A stretch of 64,000 nt of DNA from CAWDPQ01 sp049642465. GTDB taxonomy: Bacteria; Acidobacteriota; Vicinamibacteria; Vicinamibacterales; 2-12-FULL-66-21. Of this stretch, positions 17,210 through 25,734 are shown piece after piece. A program made the translations under genes and the position numbers. The DNA is taken from NCBI GenBank assembly GCA_049642465.1, contig JBAROV010000208.1, forward strand, positions 1-64,000. Reading direction: 5' to 3'. Under the pieces are notes generated by a model. The model was not told where the DNA came from, made no database searches, and worked only from the letters and a program-made list of their open reading frames with translations. Each line of letters starts with the position of its first letter. Positions within the stretch are counted from its first letter, which is position 1.

Positions 17210-17225
17210 AGCAATGAGATTGCCA
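17210..17225 (-). promoter_or_regulatory. Predicted sigma-54 promoter for the winged-helix/USP unit
   Basis: Minus strand reads TGGCAATCTCATTGCT: TGGCA at -24, TTGCT at -12 and exact GG-N10-GC spacing. Predicted start near 17200, 33 bases before the ATG. Confidence 0.6.
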
Positions 17226-17273
17226 ACGCAAGAGACGCCAAAAGTCTCGATGCTCGCGGTGGTTGCGCCTTCG

Positions 17274-17289
17274 ACTGCGATCACGCAGT
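17274..17289. promoter_or_regulatory. Inverted repeat, candidate activator site
   Basis: ACTGCG-ATCA-CGCAGT is a perfect inverted repeat centred about 82 bp upstream of the predicted start of the winged-helix/USP unit. It overlaps the last codons of the receiver gene. Confidence 0.4.
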
Positions 17290-17679
17290 GCGGAGTTTTC
17301 CGCTGACGTGCGGAAAAACCTCGGTGGCCGGTCGTTTCACGAGAGAGACGATCTCATCGAGCATGAATGGTTTGTTGGCTCGCGGAAATCCGCTGTTCGT
17401 CAGGGCGTCGGCAGTGGATTCGAGGCCGGCATCGGCAGTCATCAGGATGACCCTGACATGCGGATCGCGGTCGATCAGATTTCGCAGCACGGCCATGCAA
17501 CCCACGTCGGGCAATTTCGAATCGAGCAAGACGATATCAGGACCTCGTTCAAATAAGGCAACGGCTGCGCGGGCGTCGGCGGCTTCAAGCACCTCGTACC
17601 CTTCCGACCTGAGACGCTCTCCGATTGACCATCGGATCAGAGGTTCGTCGTCAACCACCAAAACCGTTGTTGCGGACAT
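17281..17679 (-). CDS. Single-domain response regulator (CheY-like receiver)
   Basis: A 132-residue receiver without output domain. The acidic pocket is VVDDEP, the phospho-acceptor Asp lies in LLDSKLPD and the conserved Lys in NKPFML. The VDDEPLIRWS... start is very like that of the NtrC-type protein at 52551. It could be a phosphate sink, or the partner of the PAS kinase at 14488, passing the signal by protein contact. The upstream ribosome site is weak. Confidence 0.85.
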   Translation of the reverse strand: MSATTVLVVDDEPLIRWSIGERLRSEGYEVLEAADARAAVALFERGPDIVLLDSKLPDVGCMAVLRNLIDRDPHVRVILMTADAGLESTADALTNSGFPRANKPFMLDEIVSLVKRPATEVFPHVSGKLRTA

Positions 17680-17796
17680 CTCAGCACCCGTTGCGTGATT
17701 TCCCGGGGCCATGGGGGAAAGTCCGCTGACTTGCGTCGTTCCTGCACGGCCACTACCGGGTCCCGGCCGGGGGAAGAGCAAATCCGGCACCAGATA

Positions 17797-17820
17797 CAAC
17801 CCGCGAAAAATCGCGGGTTG
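17797..17820. promoter_or_regulatory. Perfect 10-bp palindrome with AAAA centre
   Basis: CAACCCGCGA and TCGCGGGTTG flank AAAA. It is centred about 68 bp upstream of the predicted PFOR-operon start. A half copy of the main activator motif (AAATCCGGCAC, 17780-17790) sits just before it. It could be an activator site, or a terminator/attenuator on either strand. Confidence 0.5.
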
Positions 17821-17850
17821 ACCGCAACGATCACAGAACGGCACTTTCGG

Positions 17851-17866
17851 TGGATCGGTGCTTGCT
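17851..17866 (+). promoter_or_regulatory. Predicted sigma-54 promoter of the PFOR operon
   Basis: TGGATCGGTGCTTGCT has GG-N10-GC with a TTGCT -12 element. Predicted start near 17877, 58 bases before the GTG at 17935. Confidence 0.5.
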
Positions 17867-17934
17867 CCTGACAGGCTATCCCGCAGCTGTCCGTCAGGGA
17901 CGCGATGCATCGACGGAGGACAGGAGCAACTGCC

Positions 17935-19575
17935 GTGCGCTTGAACACCGACGTTCACGACCGCCGTCAAAGGCCATCATTCGGTGCTCTGCGGCCGGTC
18001 TACGTTGACCGGATGCCGCCGTGCAACCACGGATGCCCTGCCGGTGAAAACGTCCAGGCCTGGCTTGGCGAAGCGCAAGCGGGACGCTATCGGGAAGCGT
18101 GGGAGATTCTCGTTCGCGACAATCCGCTGCCGGCTGTGCACGGACGTGTCTGCTATCACCCGTGCGAGGACGTCTGCAACCGCAAGGACGTGGACGAAGC
18201 CGTGAGTATTCACGCGGTCGAACGGTTCCTCGGCGATTTGGCGATCGAGCACGGCTGGACGCTGGCGCCCGAGCGCGCATCCTCCGGGAAACGCGTGCTC
18301 GTTGTTGGCGCGGGCCCGAGCGGTCTTTCAGCGGCGTGGCACCTCGCCCGCTTCGGGCATCAGGTCGTCATTCACGAGGCTGGCCCGATGGCCGGCGGAA
18401 TGATGCACTTCGGGATTCCGAAATATCGCCTGCCTCGCGAAGTGCTCGACGCGGAGATCGCGCGCATCGAAGCGCTTGGCGTTGCCATCATCCTCAATCA
18501 CAAGGTCGAGGATTTGCTCGCCGAGAAGGCCGCCGGACGTTTTGACGCCGTGTTTCTGGCGATAGGTGCCCATCTGAGCAAGCGGCAGGATATCCCGGCG
18601 CGGGACGCGGGCCGCATCTACGACGCGCTCGAGTTTTTGCGCGACGTGGAGCACAACGCCGAGGCCCCGCGAATCGGCCGTCGCGTCGCGATTTATGGCG
18701 GCGGAAACACCGCGATGGACGCGGCACGCACCGCACGGCGACTGGGCGTGGAGCCGCTCATCATCTATCGGCGCACTCGCGAGCAGATGCCGGCGCACGA
18801 GTTTGAAGCCGACGAGGCGATCGCCGAAGGCGTCAAGATTCATTGGCTGCGGACCATCAAGAAGATCGACGGCGGCACGATCACCGTGGAAGTCATGGAG
18901 CTCGACGAAAAGGGATTCCCGCAGCCGACCGGGACTCTGGAAACGCTGGCAGCCGATTCGCTGATTCTCGCGCTCGGTCAAGACACCGAAACGGCGTTCC
19001 TGAACGGCGTTCCCGGGCTCGAGTTCCGGAAGGATGGCACCATCGTCGTCGGACCCGATATGCAGACGGGTTGCGTTGGCATATTCGCCGGGGGCGACAT
19101 GGTGCCGTTCGACCGGACCGTCACCACGGCCGTTGGCCATGGCAAGAAAGCCGCTCGCGCCGTGGATGCCTGGCTGAACGAGCGCGCCTACAGCGCGGGA
19201 ACAAAGCACGAGATCGCGGACGTCTCGATGCTGCGGCCCTGGTACCACGCTGCAACACAGGCACGCGTGCAAAACAGCCTCAACCTCCAACGCAGATGCC
19301 ATACCTTCGACGAGGTCGTGGCAGGTCTCGATCCGACTTCGGCCCGGTACGAAGCGCAGCGCTGTCTCTCGTGCGGCAACTGCTTCGAATGCGACGGCTG
19401 TTATTCGGCCTGCCCTGAGCAAGCCGTCATCAAGCTCGGGCCCGGCCGGCGTTACCGGTTCGATTACGACAAGTGCACAGGATGCGGGATCTGCTACGAC
19501 CAGTGCCCGTGCGGCGCCATCGCGATGCTGTCAGAGGTGCAGGCGATGGCATCTTCCGGCGTGACCATCGTTTGA
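17935..19575 (+). CDS. GltD-type NAD(P)H oxidoreductase with ferredoxin tail
   Basis: A 546-residue flavoprotein of the glutamate-synthase small-subunit family. N-terminal cysteines CNHGCPAGEN and CYHPCEDVC bind Fe-S. An FAD site (VVGAGPSGLSAAWHL) and an NAD(P) site (IYGGGNTAMDAARTA) follow. The C-terminus is a 2[4Fe-4S] ferredoxin domain (CLSCGNCFECDGCYSACP, CTGCGICYDQCPCG). No glutamate synthase large subunit is nearby, and pyruvate:ferredoxin oxidoreductase follows after 15 bases. It most likely exchanges electrons between NAD(P)H and the PFOR ferredoxin pool. The start is GTG 17935 with GGAGGACAGGAG upstream. An ATG at 17905 lacks a good site. Confidence 0.87.
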   Translation: MRLNTDVHDRRQRPSFGALRPVYVDRMPPCNHGCPAGENVQAWLGEAQAGRYREAWEILVRDNPLPAVHGRVCYHPCEDVCNRKDVDEAVSIHAVERFLGDLAIEHGWTLAPERASSGKRVLVVGAGPSGLSAAWHLARFGHQVVIHEAGPMAGGMMHFGIPKYRLPREVLDAEIARIEALGVAIILNHKVEDLLAEKAAGRFDAVFLAIGAHLSKRQDIPARDAGRIYDALEFLRDVEHNAEAPRIGRRVAIYGGGNTAMDAARTARRLGVEPLIIYRRTREQMPAHEFEADEAIAEGVKIHWLRTIKKIDGGTITVEVMELDEKGFPQPTGTLETLAADSLILALGQDTETAFLNGVPGLEFRKDGTIVVGPDMQTGCVGIFAGGDMVPFDRTVTTAVGHGKKAARAVDAWLNERAYSAGTKHEIADVSMLRPWYHAATQARVQNSLNLQRRCHTFDEVVAGLDPTSARYEAQRCLSCGNCFECDGCYSACPEQAVIKLGPGRRYRFDYDKCTGCGICYDQCPCGAIAMLSEVQAMASSGVTIV

Positions 19576-19590
19576 CGAGAGGTGAACCGC

Positions 19591-22500
19591 ATGGCTCGCA
19601 AAGTCAAGACGCTCGACGGCAACGAGGCAACGGCGTCGATTGCGTATCGCGTCAATGAAATCTGCGCAATCTATCCGATTACGCCGTCGTCCGCGATGGG
19701 AGAGCTGGCCGACCAGTGGTCCGCCGAAGGAAAGACCAACATCTGGGGCACCGTCCCTCACGTCGTCGAGATGCAGAGCGAAGGCGGTGCCGCCGGAGCG
19801 GTGCATGGTGCGCTTCAGACAGGCGCGATGACGACGACGTTTACGGCGTCGCAAGGCCTGCTGCTGATGATCCCCAACATGTTCAAGATTGCCGGCGAGC
19901 TGACGCCAACCGTCTTCCACGTGGCGGCACGCTCGCTTGCCGCACAGGCGCTCTCGATCTTCGGCGACCATTCCGATGTGATGGCCGCTCGAATGACGGG
20001 CTGGGCGATGCTCTGTTCGAGTTCCGTCCAGGAAGCTCACGACCTGGCGCTCATCGCACAGAACGCGACGTTGGCATCGCGTATCCCCATGGTCCACTTC
20101 TTTGATGGATTCCGCACCTCCCACGAAATCAGCAAGATCGAGATCCTCGAGGACGCAGACGTCCGGGCGATGATCGACGACGACCAGGTGTTCGCGCACC
20201 GCGCGCGGGCACTCAATCCCGATCACCCCGTGGTTCGAGGCGTCGCGCAGAACCCCGACGTGTACTTCCAGGGCCGTGAGACGGTGAACCCGTACTACGC
20301 GGCGGTCCCGGGCTACGTGCAAGCCGCAATGGATCGGTTCGCCGCGATCACGGGACGGCAGTATCGCCTGTTTGAGTATTTCGGCGCTCCCGATGCGGAT
20401 CGCGTCATCGTCATGATGGGGTCCGGCACAGAAACAGCGCGGGAAACGATCGAGTATCTCAATAGTCGCGGAGCAAAGCTTGGCGCCGTTCAGGTTCACC
20501 TGTTCCGCCCGTTCTCGGGGCGAGACGTTCTAGCCGTCGTCCCGCCGAGTGTGACGTCGATCGCCGTGCTCGATCGCACCAAAGAGCCAGGCGCAGCGGG
20601 GGAACCGCTGTATCAGGACATCGTCACCGCTTTCGCCGAAGGCGTGACTGCCGGACAGGTCACATCGATGCCTCGGATCGTCGGCGGCCGATATGGCCTG
20701 TCATCGAAGGAGTTCACCCCGGCGATGGTCAAGGCGGTCTACGACAATCTCGCGTCGGCTGTGCCCAAGAATCATTTCACCATCGGTATTCACGACGATG
20801 TCTCGCATACGAGCCTGGAGTACGACCCCGCGTTCGTGACCGAGGACGCGGAAGTGGTCGGGTGCATCTTCTACGGGCTCGGCGCCGATGGAACGGTCGG
20901 AGCGAACAAGAACTCCATCAAGATCATCGGCGAAGAAACCACAGGTTTCGCGCAGGGTTATTTCGTCTACGACTCGAAGAAATCGGGTTCGAAGACCGTT
21001 TCGCATCTTCGCTTCGGCCCGAGACCCATTCGCTCGACATATCTGGTGCAGCGCGCGCGTTTCATCGCGTGTCACCAGTTTCAGTTCGTCGAGCAGCTCG
21101 ACATGCTGCGCGAGGCGATCCCGGGCGCGGTCTTCCTCCTCAACAGCCCGTTCGGTCCGGGTGAGGTCTGGGATCGTTTGCCGCGACGCATGCAGGAAGA
21201 CCTGATCCGAAAACAGATTCGCCTCTACGTCATCGACGCCGATCGCGTGGCGTCCGACGCCGGGATGGCGGGACGGGTCAACACCGTCATGCAAACCTGC
21301 TTTTTCGCGATTTCCGGTGTGCTGGCGCGGGACGAGGCGATACAGAAAATCAAACACTCCATTGAGGCGACCTACGGGCGGAAGGGCAGCGAAGTCGTCG
21401 AGAAGAATTTTGCGGCCGTCGATCGGACGCTCGAGCACCTCTTCGAAGTCGGACTGCCGGAAGCGGCGTCGAACACACGGGCTGCGTTACCGGTCGTCCC
21501 GGCCAATGCACCCGAGTTCGTCCAGCACGTCACGGCCGCAATGATCGCCGGGCGCGGTGATGACCTGCCCGTCAGCGCCCTGCCAGCTGACGGCACCTAC
21601 CCGTCGGGAACCAGCCAATGGGAGAAACGCAATATCGCGGACGCGGTTCCCGTCTGGAAACCTGAGATCTGCATCCAGTGCGGCAACTGCACGATGGTCT
21701 GCCCGCACGCCGCGATCCGCGCGCGCTATTACGACGAGGCGGCGCTGAGCGGCGCCCCTGCGGGATTCGCGTCTGCACCGCTCGCCGGCCGGGGTTTTCC
21801 GAACCTTCGGTTCACCCTGCAGGTGGCGGTCGAAGATTGCACCGGATGCGAACTGTGCGTCGAGATCTGTCCCGTCCGCGCCAATGAGGCCGGTGACCTC
21901 CGGGCAATCAACATGGCGCCAAAGGCGCCGATTCTCGTCGACACCGAGCGCGAGAATTTCGCATTCTTCCTTAGACTTCCAGACAACCGTCCCGCGGATC
22001 TCGAAAGCTCTCTCGTCCGCGGCATCCAGTACCTGACGCCGCTTTTCGAGTATTCGGGCGCGTGCGCCGGTTGTGGAGAAACGCCGTATCTCCGCCTCAT
22101 GACACAGCTCTTCGGCGATCGGCTGCTCGTCGCAAACGCAACAGGCTGCTCGTCCATTTTCGGTGGCAACCTGCCGACGACACCCTGGACGTCGAACAAG
22201 GACGGACGTGGGCCCGCGTGGGCCAACTCGTTGTTCGAAGACAACGCGGAGTTCGGCTTCGGGTACCGGCTGGCGCTCGACAAACATCGAGAGCAGGCGA
22301 CGGAGCTGCTCAAGGCATTGGAGCCGCAGCTCGCCGCCGTTCGTGTGGCAGAGATCCTGGACGCGCGCCAGATTACGCAGGACGATGTCGATGCGCAACG
22401 TGCGCGGGTCGCGACGCTCGACGCGGAACTCGCACGGATCGGTGACGCGCGCGCGGCCAACCTGCGAACGCTGATTAACCACCTCGTTCGACGTTCCGTG

Positions 22501-23160
22501 TGGATTGTTGGCGGCGATGGATGGGCCTACGACATCGGCTACGGCGGGCTGGATCACGTCCTCGCGTCGGGTCGAAACGTCAACATTCTCGTGCTCGACA
22601 CCGAGGTGTACTCAAACACGGGCGGGCAGGCCTCCAAATCCACGCCTCGCGGGGCGGTCGCAAAGTTTGCCGCGGCGGGGAAGCGGAGCCGCAAGAAGGA
22701 TCTCGGGCTGATGGCGATGGCTTACGGGAACGTCTATGTCGCGCAGGTTGCACTCGGGGCGTGCGCGCAGCAAACCGTTGACGCGTTTCTGGAGGCCGAG
22801 GCCCACGAGGGGCCGTCTCTCATCATCGCCTACGGGCATTGCATCGCTCACGGGATCGACATGCGCCTCGGTCTGCGGCAGCAGAAGCTCGCGACCGATT
22901 GCGGACACTGGCCGCTCTACCGATATCGTCCGGCGTCGGACACTCGCGAACATCCGGAGTTCCTGCTGGATTCACCCGCGCCGAAGATCCCGATCGAGAC
23001 ATACGCGTACAACGAAATCCGTTACAAATCGCTGTCGCGCACCGATCCGGAGAGAGCGGAGAGTCTCCTGGCCGCCGCCCAGGAAGACATCGACCACCGC
23101 TGGGGCGTGTACCAGAGCATGGCGGCTCGTTGGCCGCCGAACGACCGCGCCGCCGGATAA
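19591..23160 (+). CDS. nifJ: Pyruvate:ferredoxin (flavodoxin) oxidoreductase
   Basis: A 1189-residue homodimer-type PFOR, full length for the family. It begins with the YPITPSSAMGELADQW region of domain I. Domain V has two [4Fe-4S] groups (CIQCGNCTMVCP, CTGCELCVEICP). The C-terminal TPP domain includes CAGCGETPYL and NATGCSSIFGGN, with the proximal-cluster cysteines. It converts pyruvate and CoA to acetyl-CoA, CO2 and reduced ferredoxin, an oxygen-sensitive anaerobic reaction. The ATG at 19591 follows GAGAGGTG, 15 bases after the GltD-like gene, forming an operon. Its ferredoxin could feed NAD(P) through the upstream enzyme. Confidence 0.95.
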   Translation: MARKVKTLDGNEATASIAYRVNEICAIYPITPSSAMGELADQWSAEGKTNIWGTVPHVVEMQSEGGAAGAVHGALQTGAMTTTFTASQGLLLMIPNMFKIAGELTPTVFHVAARSLAAQALSIFGDHSDVMAARMTGWAMLCSSSVQEAHDLALIAQNATLASRIPMVHFFDGFRTSHEISKIEILEDADVRAMIDDDQVFAHRARALNPDHPVVRGVAQNPDVYFQGRETVNPYYAAVPGYVQAAMDRFAAITGRQYRLFEYFGAPDADRVIVMMGSGTETARETIEYLNSRGAKLGAVQVHLFRPFSGRDVLAVVPPSVTSIAVLDRTKEPGAAGEPLYQDIVTAFAEGVTAGQVTSMPRIVGGRYGLSSKEFTPAMVKAVYDNLASAVPKNHFTIGIHDDVSHTSLEYDPAFVTEDAEVVGCIFYGLGADGTVGANKNSIKIIGEETTGFAQGYFVYDSKKSGSKTVSHLRFGPRPIRSTYLVQRARFIACHQFQFVEQLDMLREAIPGAVFLLNSPFGPGEVWDRLPRRMQEDLIRKQIRLYVIDADRVASDAGMAGRVNTVMQTCFFAISGVLARDEAIQKIKHSIEATYGRKGSEVVEKNFAAVDRTLEHLFEVGLPEAASNTRAALPVVPANAPEFVQHVTAAMIAGRGDDLPVSALPADGTYPSGTSQWEKRNIADAVPVWKPEICIQCGNCTMVCPHAAIRARYYDEAALSGAPAGFASAPLAGRGFPNLRFTLQVAVEDCTGCELCVEICPVRANEAGDLRAINMAPKAPILVDTERENFAFFLRLPDNRPADLESSLVRGIQYLTPLFEYSGACAGCGETPYLRLMTQLFGDRLLVANATGCSSIFGGNLPTTPWTSNKDGRGPAWANSLFEDNAEFGFGYRLALDKHREQATELLKALEPQLAAVRVAEILDARQITQDDVDAQRARVATLDAELARIGDARAANLRTLINHLVRRSVWIVGGDGWAYDIGYGGLDHVLASGRNVNILVLDTEVYSNTGGQASKSTPRGAVAKFAAAGKRSRKKDLGLMAMAYGNVYVAQVALGACAQQTVDAFLEAEAHEGPSLIIAYGHCIAHGIDMRLGLRQQKLATDCGHWPLYRYRPASDTREHPEFLLDSPAPKIPIETYAYNEIRYKSLSRTDPERAESLLAAAQEDIDHRWGVYQSMAARWPPNDRAAG

Positions 23161-23191
23161 CGCGACCCAGGGCCGGGTTGCGGCCGCGTTA
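23158..23191. terminator. Bidirectional terminator-like hairpin
   Basis: TAACGCG (including the PFOR stop) pairs with CGCGTTA at 23185-23191, with an inner ACCC/GGGT pair. TTATTTAG follows on the plus strand. It sits between two convergent stops. Confidence 0.45.
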
Positions 23192-23192
23192 T

Positions 23193-25697
23193 TTAGCGCG
23201 TGACAGTCCTCAGGTAACCGTCGAGCTGAGTGTACGCGCGGCCAGGCGCCGTGGACCCGTCCCAGCGCTCCCAGAACCTCGATAATGGCGTCGTCTCGGT
23301 GTGGGCCTTCCTGGCGACGTCTCCTTCGGCGGTCGCGCCCTTTGGCTTCCAGTCGGGGCCTTGAGCCTGACGGGCGTCCTCGAGGAGCGCCGTTGCACCG
23401 CCGACGTCACCCTGTTTCCATCGCAGATACCCTAAAAGAAAGAAGCCGCGCGCCGCGCGAGGGTTCATCTGGCACACCAAGGCGAGGCGCTGGCGCGCCA
23501 CCGAGGCCCGCCCTCGCATCAAGGCCACTTCTCCCAACGTCAGCAACGCACCGGTCTCCTCGGGGTTCAGGCGGTGGGCTCGCTCGAGAGCTTCTTCGGC
23601 CATGGCGAGGTCTACCGCGGATCGCGCGGTCTTTGCCCGCAGTGTTCCCCAGCCGGCATGACCGCGGTGGCTTTGCGGATTGTTTCGCGTCATCTGGTCG
23701 TATTGTTCGAGCGCACCCTCGACGTCACCTGCCTCGGCTAGACATGTACCGAGGTAGTACCGGGCATCCTCGTGGGCAGGGTCGTAGGTAAGCGCCTTTC
23801 GAAAGAGCCCGATCGCCTTCGGGCAATTCCGCTCGACCTTCAACGCCTCCATGCCGGCGCGATGGCTGTCCCAGAAGGCCACCAGGCGTTCGCGCTGCCC
23901 TCGCACGATCGGCCGCGGCACCGGATCACCCTCGACGATTTCCCAAACGTGACCGGTCGACAGGCCCGCATACGTACTGACGGCGTTGCCGCGCCAGCGG
24001 ACATCGAGTCGGTCGACTGTCGTCGCGTCACCAAGGCCAAAATGGAGGGTCGTCGTGCTCTGAGACAAGTACGACGCACTCGTGACTGCGCGCCGCAGCA
24101 GCGCGCCGCCTTGCACGTAGGCAATCGCCTGCGCGCCGAGAGCGGGGCTCGTCGTGGCGCGATGCTTCGAACGCCGGCGCAGGCTGACCTGCACCCAGTG
24201 CCGCTGCGGCATGTCGTTGCGCAGGAGTTGCACGCGCTCGCCATGCCTCATGATGAGGATGTCCACGTCGCCATCGTTGTCGAAGTCCGAGACCGCAAGG
24301 CCGCGCCCAACGTGCGGCGTTGCCAACGGCGCGGAGAACGGCGCGAGGTCGTAAAAGAACTCGCCGCGGCCGTTCCAGAAGAGAAACGGATTCTGCGCCT
24401 TCAGCCGCTTCGGCGTCTCTTCGGTCTCGAACGTGCTGCCGTTGGCGACGGCGAGATCGAGCCAGCTGTCGGCGTCGAAGTCGGCGAACTGCGTACCCCA
24501 GCCAACCGCAGGCAGCGCAATTTGGCCGAGACCCGCCCGATCTGCTGCGTCGTTGAACGTGAGGCGGCCGCTGTCTTTCAGGAGCGAGTCGTACAAGGCG
24601 TTTTCCTGAGCGATCCAGTGGGTGATGAACAAATCGTCATCGCCATCCCGATTCCAATCGCCCGCGGCCAGCCCCATGGCCCCGCGCGGATCGGCCACCC
24701 ACGCGGGATGGCTGATGTCCACAAATCGGCCGTTGACGTTGTGATAGAGCACGTTGTCGGAGATGTCGTTCGCGACGTACAAGTCCAGCCACCCGTCATC
24801 GTCAAAGTCGTGCCAGAGTGCGCTCAAGCTGCGGCCTTCGGGATTCGCGATGCCGAGTCTCTCTGCGATTTCGGTGAATGTGCCCGCACCGCTGTTGCTG
24901 AAGAGGAGGTTGCGCTCCGGCGCATACGAGGCCGGATTGAGCGTGTAGGGCACTGCCAGGCCGCCGTGTTCTGATGCCTTCGCCCTGTCGGCGTCTGTGA
25001 CGAGGTACTGCACGTAGCCGCAGACATAGAGGTCGAGGTCGCCGTCGTTGTCGTAGTCGCCCCACGCGGCGCCGGCCCAAAACCCGGTTCGAGTGGCAAA
25101 TCGCGTGTCGCGGACGAACTGGCCGCGCCTATTGCGGTAGAGCAGTAACGTGTTGTAGCCGGTGACAACCAGATCGATCCAGCCGTCGCCGTCCACGTCG
25201 CCCCAGGCGGCACCGAGGCCAATCAGACGCGGTTCAGGAAACCCGGCGACGCGCTGGAAACGCCCGTCGCCCAGATTCTCGAAGAGTGCGCTTGGCGCGA
25301 GCTGATCCGGCAACGCACTCAGCGGTCCGCCTGCGCTCACCAGAAAAAGATCGTCGTCGCCATCGTTATCGTAGTCGCCCCACGCGGCGCCGGGCCCCAT
25401 GTCTTCGGGGAGTTGCGAGCTGCGGTTGCCGGCAAACGTCACGAAGCCGTCCAGACCTGCCTCCACGGTCACATCGACGAAAGTCGGGGTCGGCGCGTTG
25501 CGCGGCAAGTTCCGCCCGAGCGAGTCGGTGATATCAGGGTTGGCTTCCCCGGGTTGGTACTGATCCGGACGTCCAGCGCGGGTGCTCATAACGAGCGCCG
25601 CACCACCGAGAATCATCGCCACCACCACAATGGCACCAGTCCTCACGGTGCGCCGCTGTCGTTGACTGAGCTTCGAGTGGGTCCTGAAGAGATTCAT
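23193..25697 (-). CDS. CRTAC1-like FG-GAP/VCBS repeat protein with ASPIC and TPR domains
   Basis: An 834-residue protein with an N-terminal membrane anchor (about 22-42). Seven calcium-type FG-GAP/VCBS repeats can be counted (for example DYDNDGDDDLFLV, DVDGDGWIDLVV, DFDNDGDVDILIM), forming a beta-propeller. A UnbV/ASPIC domain follows at about 500-600, then TPR repeats from about 640. These proteins are common in Acidobacteriota and are extracellular or surface-bound. It is the last gene of the cytochrome block, 37 bases after the haem b/c fusion, so it may work with it. Ligand unknown. Confidence 0.85.
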   Translation of the reverse strand: MNLFRTHSKLSQRQRRTVRTGAIVVVAMILGGAALVMSTRAGRPDQYQPGEANPDITDSLGRNLPRNAPTPTFVDVTVEAGLDGFVTFAGNRSSQLPEDMGPGAAWGDYDNDGDDDLFLVSAGGPLSALPDQLAPSALFENLGDGRFQRVAGFPEPRLIGLGAAWGDVDGDGWIDLVVTGYNTLLLYRNRRGQFVRDTRFATRTGFWAGAAWGDYDNDGDLDLYVCGYVQYLVTDADRAKASEHGGLAVPYTLNPASYAPERNLLFSNSGAGTFTEIAERLGIANPEGRSLSALWHDFDDDGWLDLYVANDISDNVLYHNVNGRFVDISHPAWVADPRGAMGLAAGDWNRDGDDDLFITHWIAQENALYDSLLKDSGRLTFNDAADRAGLGQIALPAVGWGTQFADFDADSWLDLAVANGSTFETEETPKRLKAQNPFLFWNGRGEFFYDLAPFSAPLATPHVGRGLAVSDFDNDGDVDILIMRHGERVQLLRNDMPQRHWVQVSLRRRSKHRATTSPALGAQAIAYVQGGALLRRAVTSASYLSQSTTTLHFGLGDATTVDRLDVRWRGNAVSTYAGLSTGHVWEIVEGDPVPRPIVRGQRERLVAFWDSHRAGMEALKVERNCPKAIGLFRKALTYDPAHEDARYYLGTCLAEAGDVEGALEQYDQMTRNNPQSHRGHAGWGTLRAKTARSAVDLAMAEEALERAHRLNPEETGALLTLGEVALMRGRASVARQRLALVCQMNPRAARGFFLLGYLRWKQGDVGGATALLEDARQAQGPDWKPKGATAEGDVARKAHTETTPLSRFWERWDGSTAPGRAYTQLDGYLRTVTR

Positions 25698-25734
25698 GAC
25701 GGCGTGGAGTCTTCGGCCGGTCCGAGTTCAACGC

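Noticed and set aside
18328..19422. A 364-codon minus-strand open frame
   Set aside because: Antisense to the GltD-type oxidoreductase, whose FAD, NAD(P) and Fe-S motifs are clear on the plus strand.
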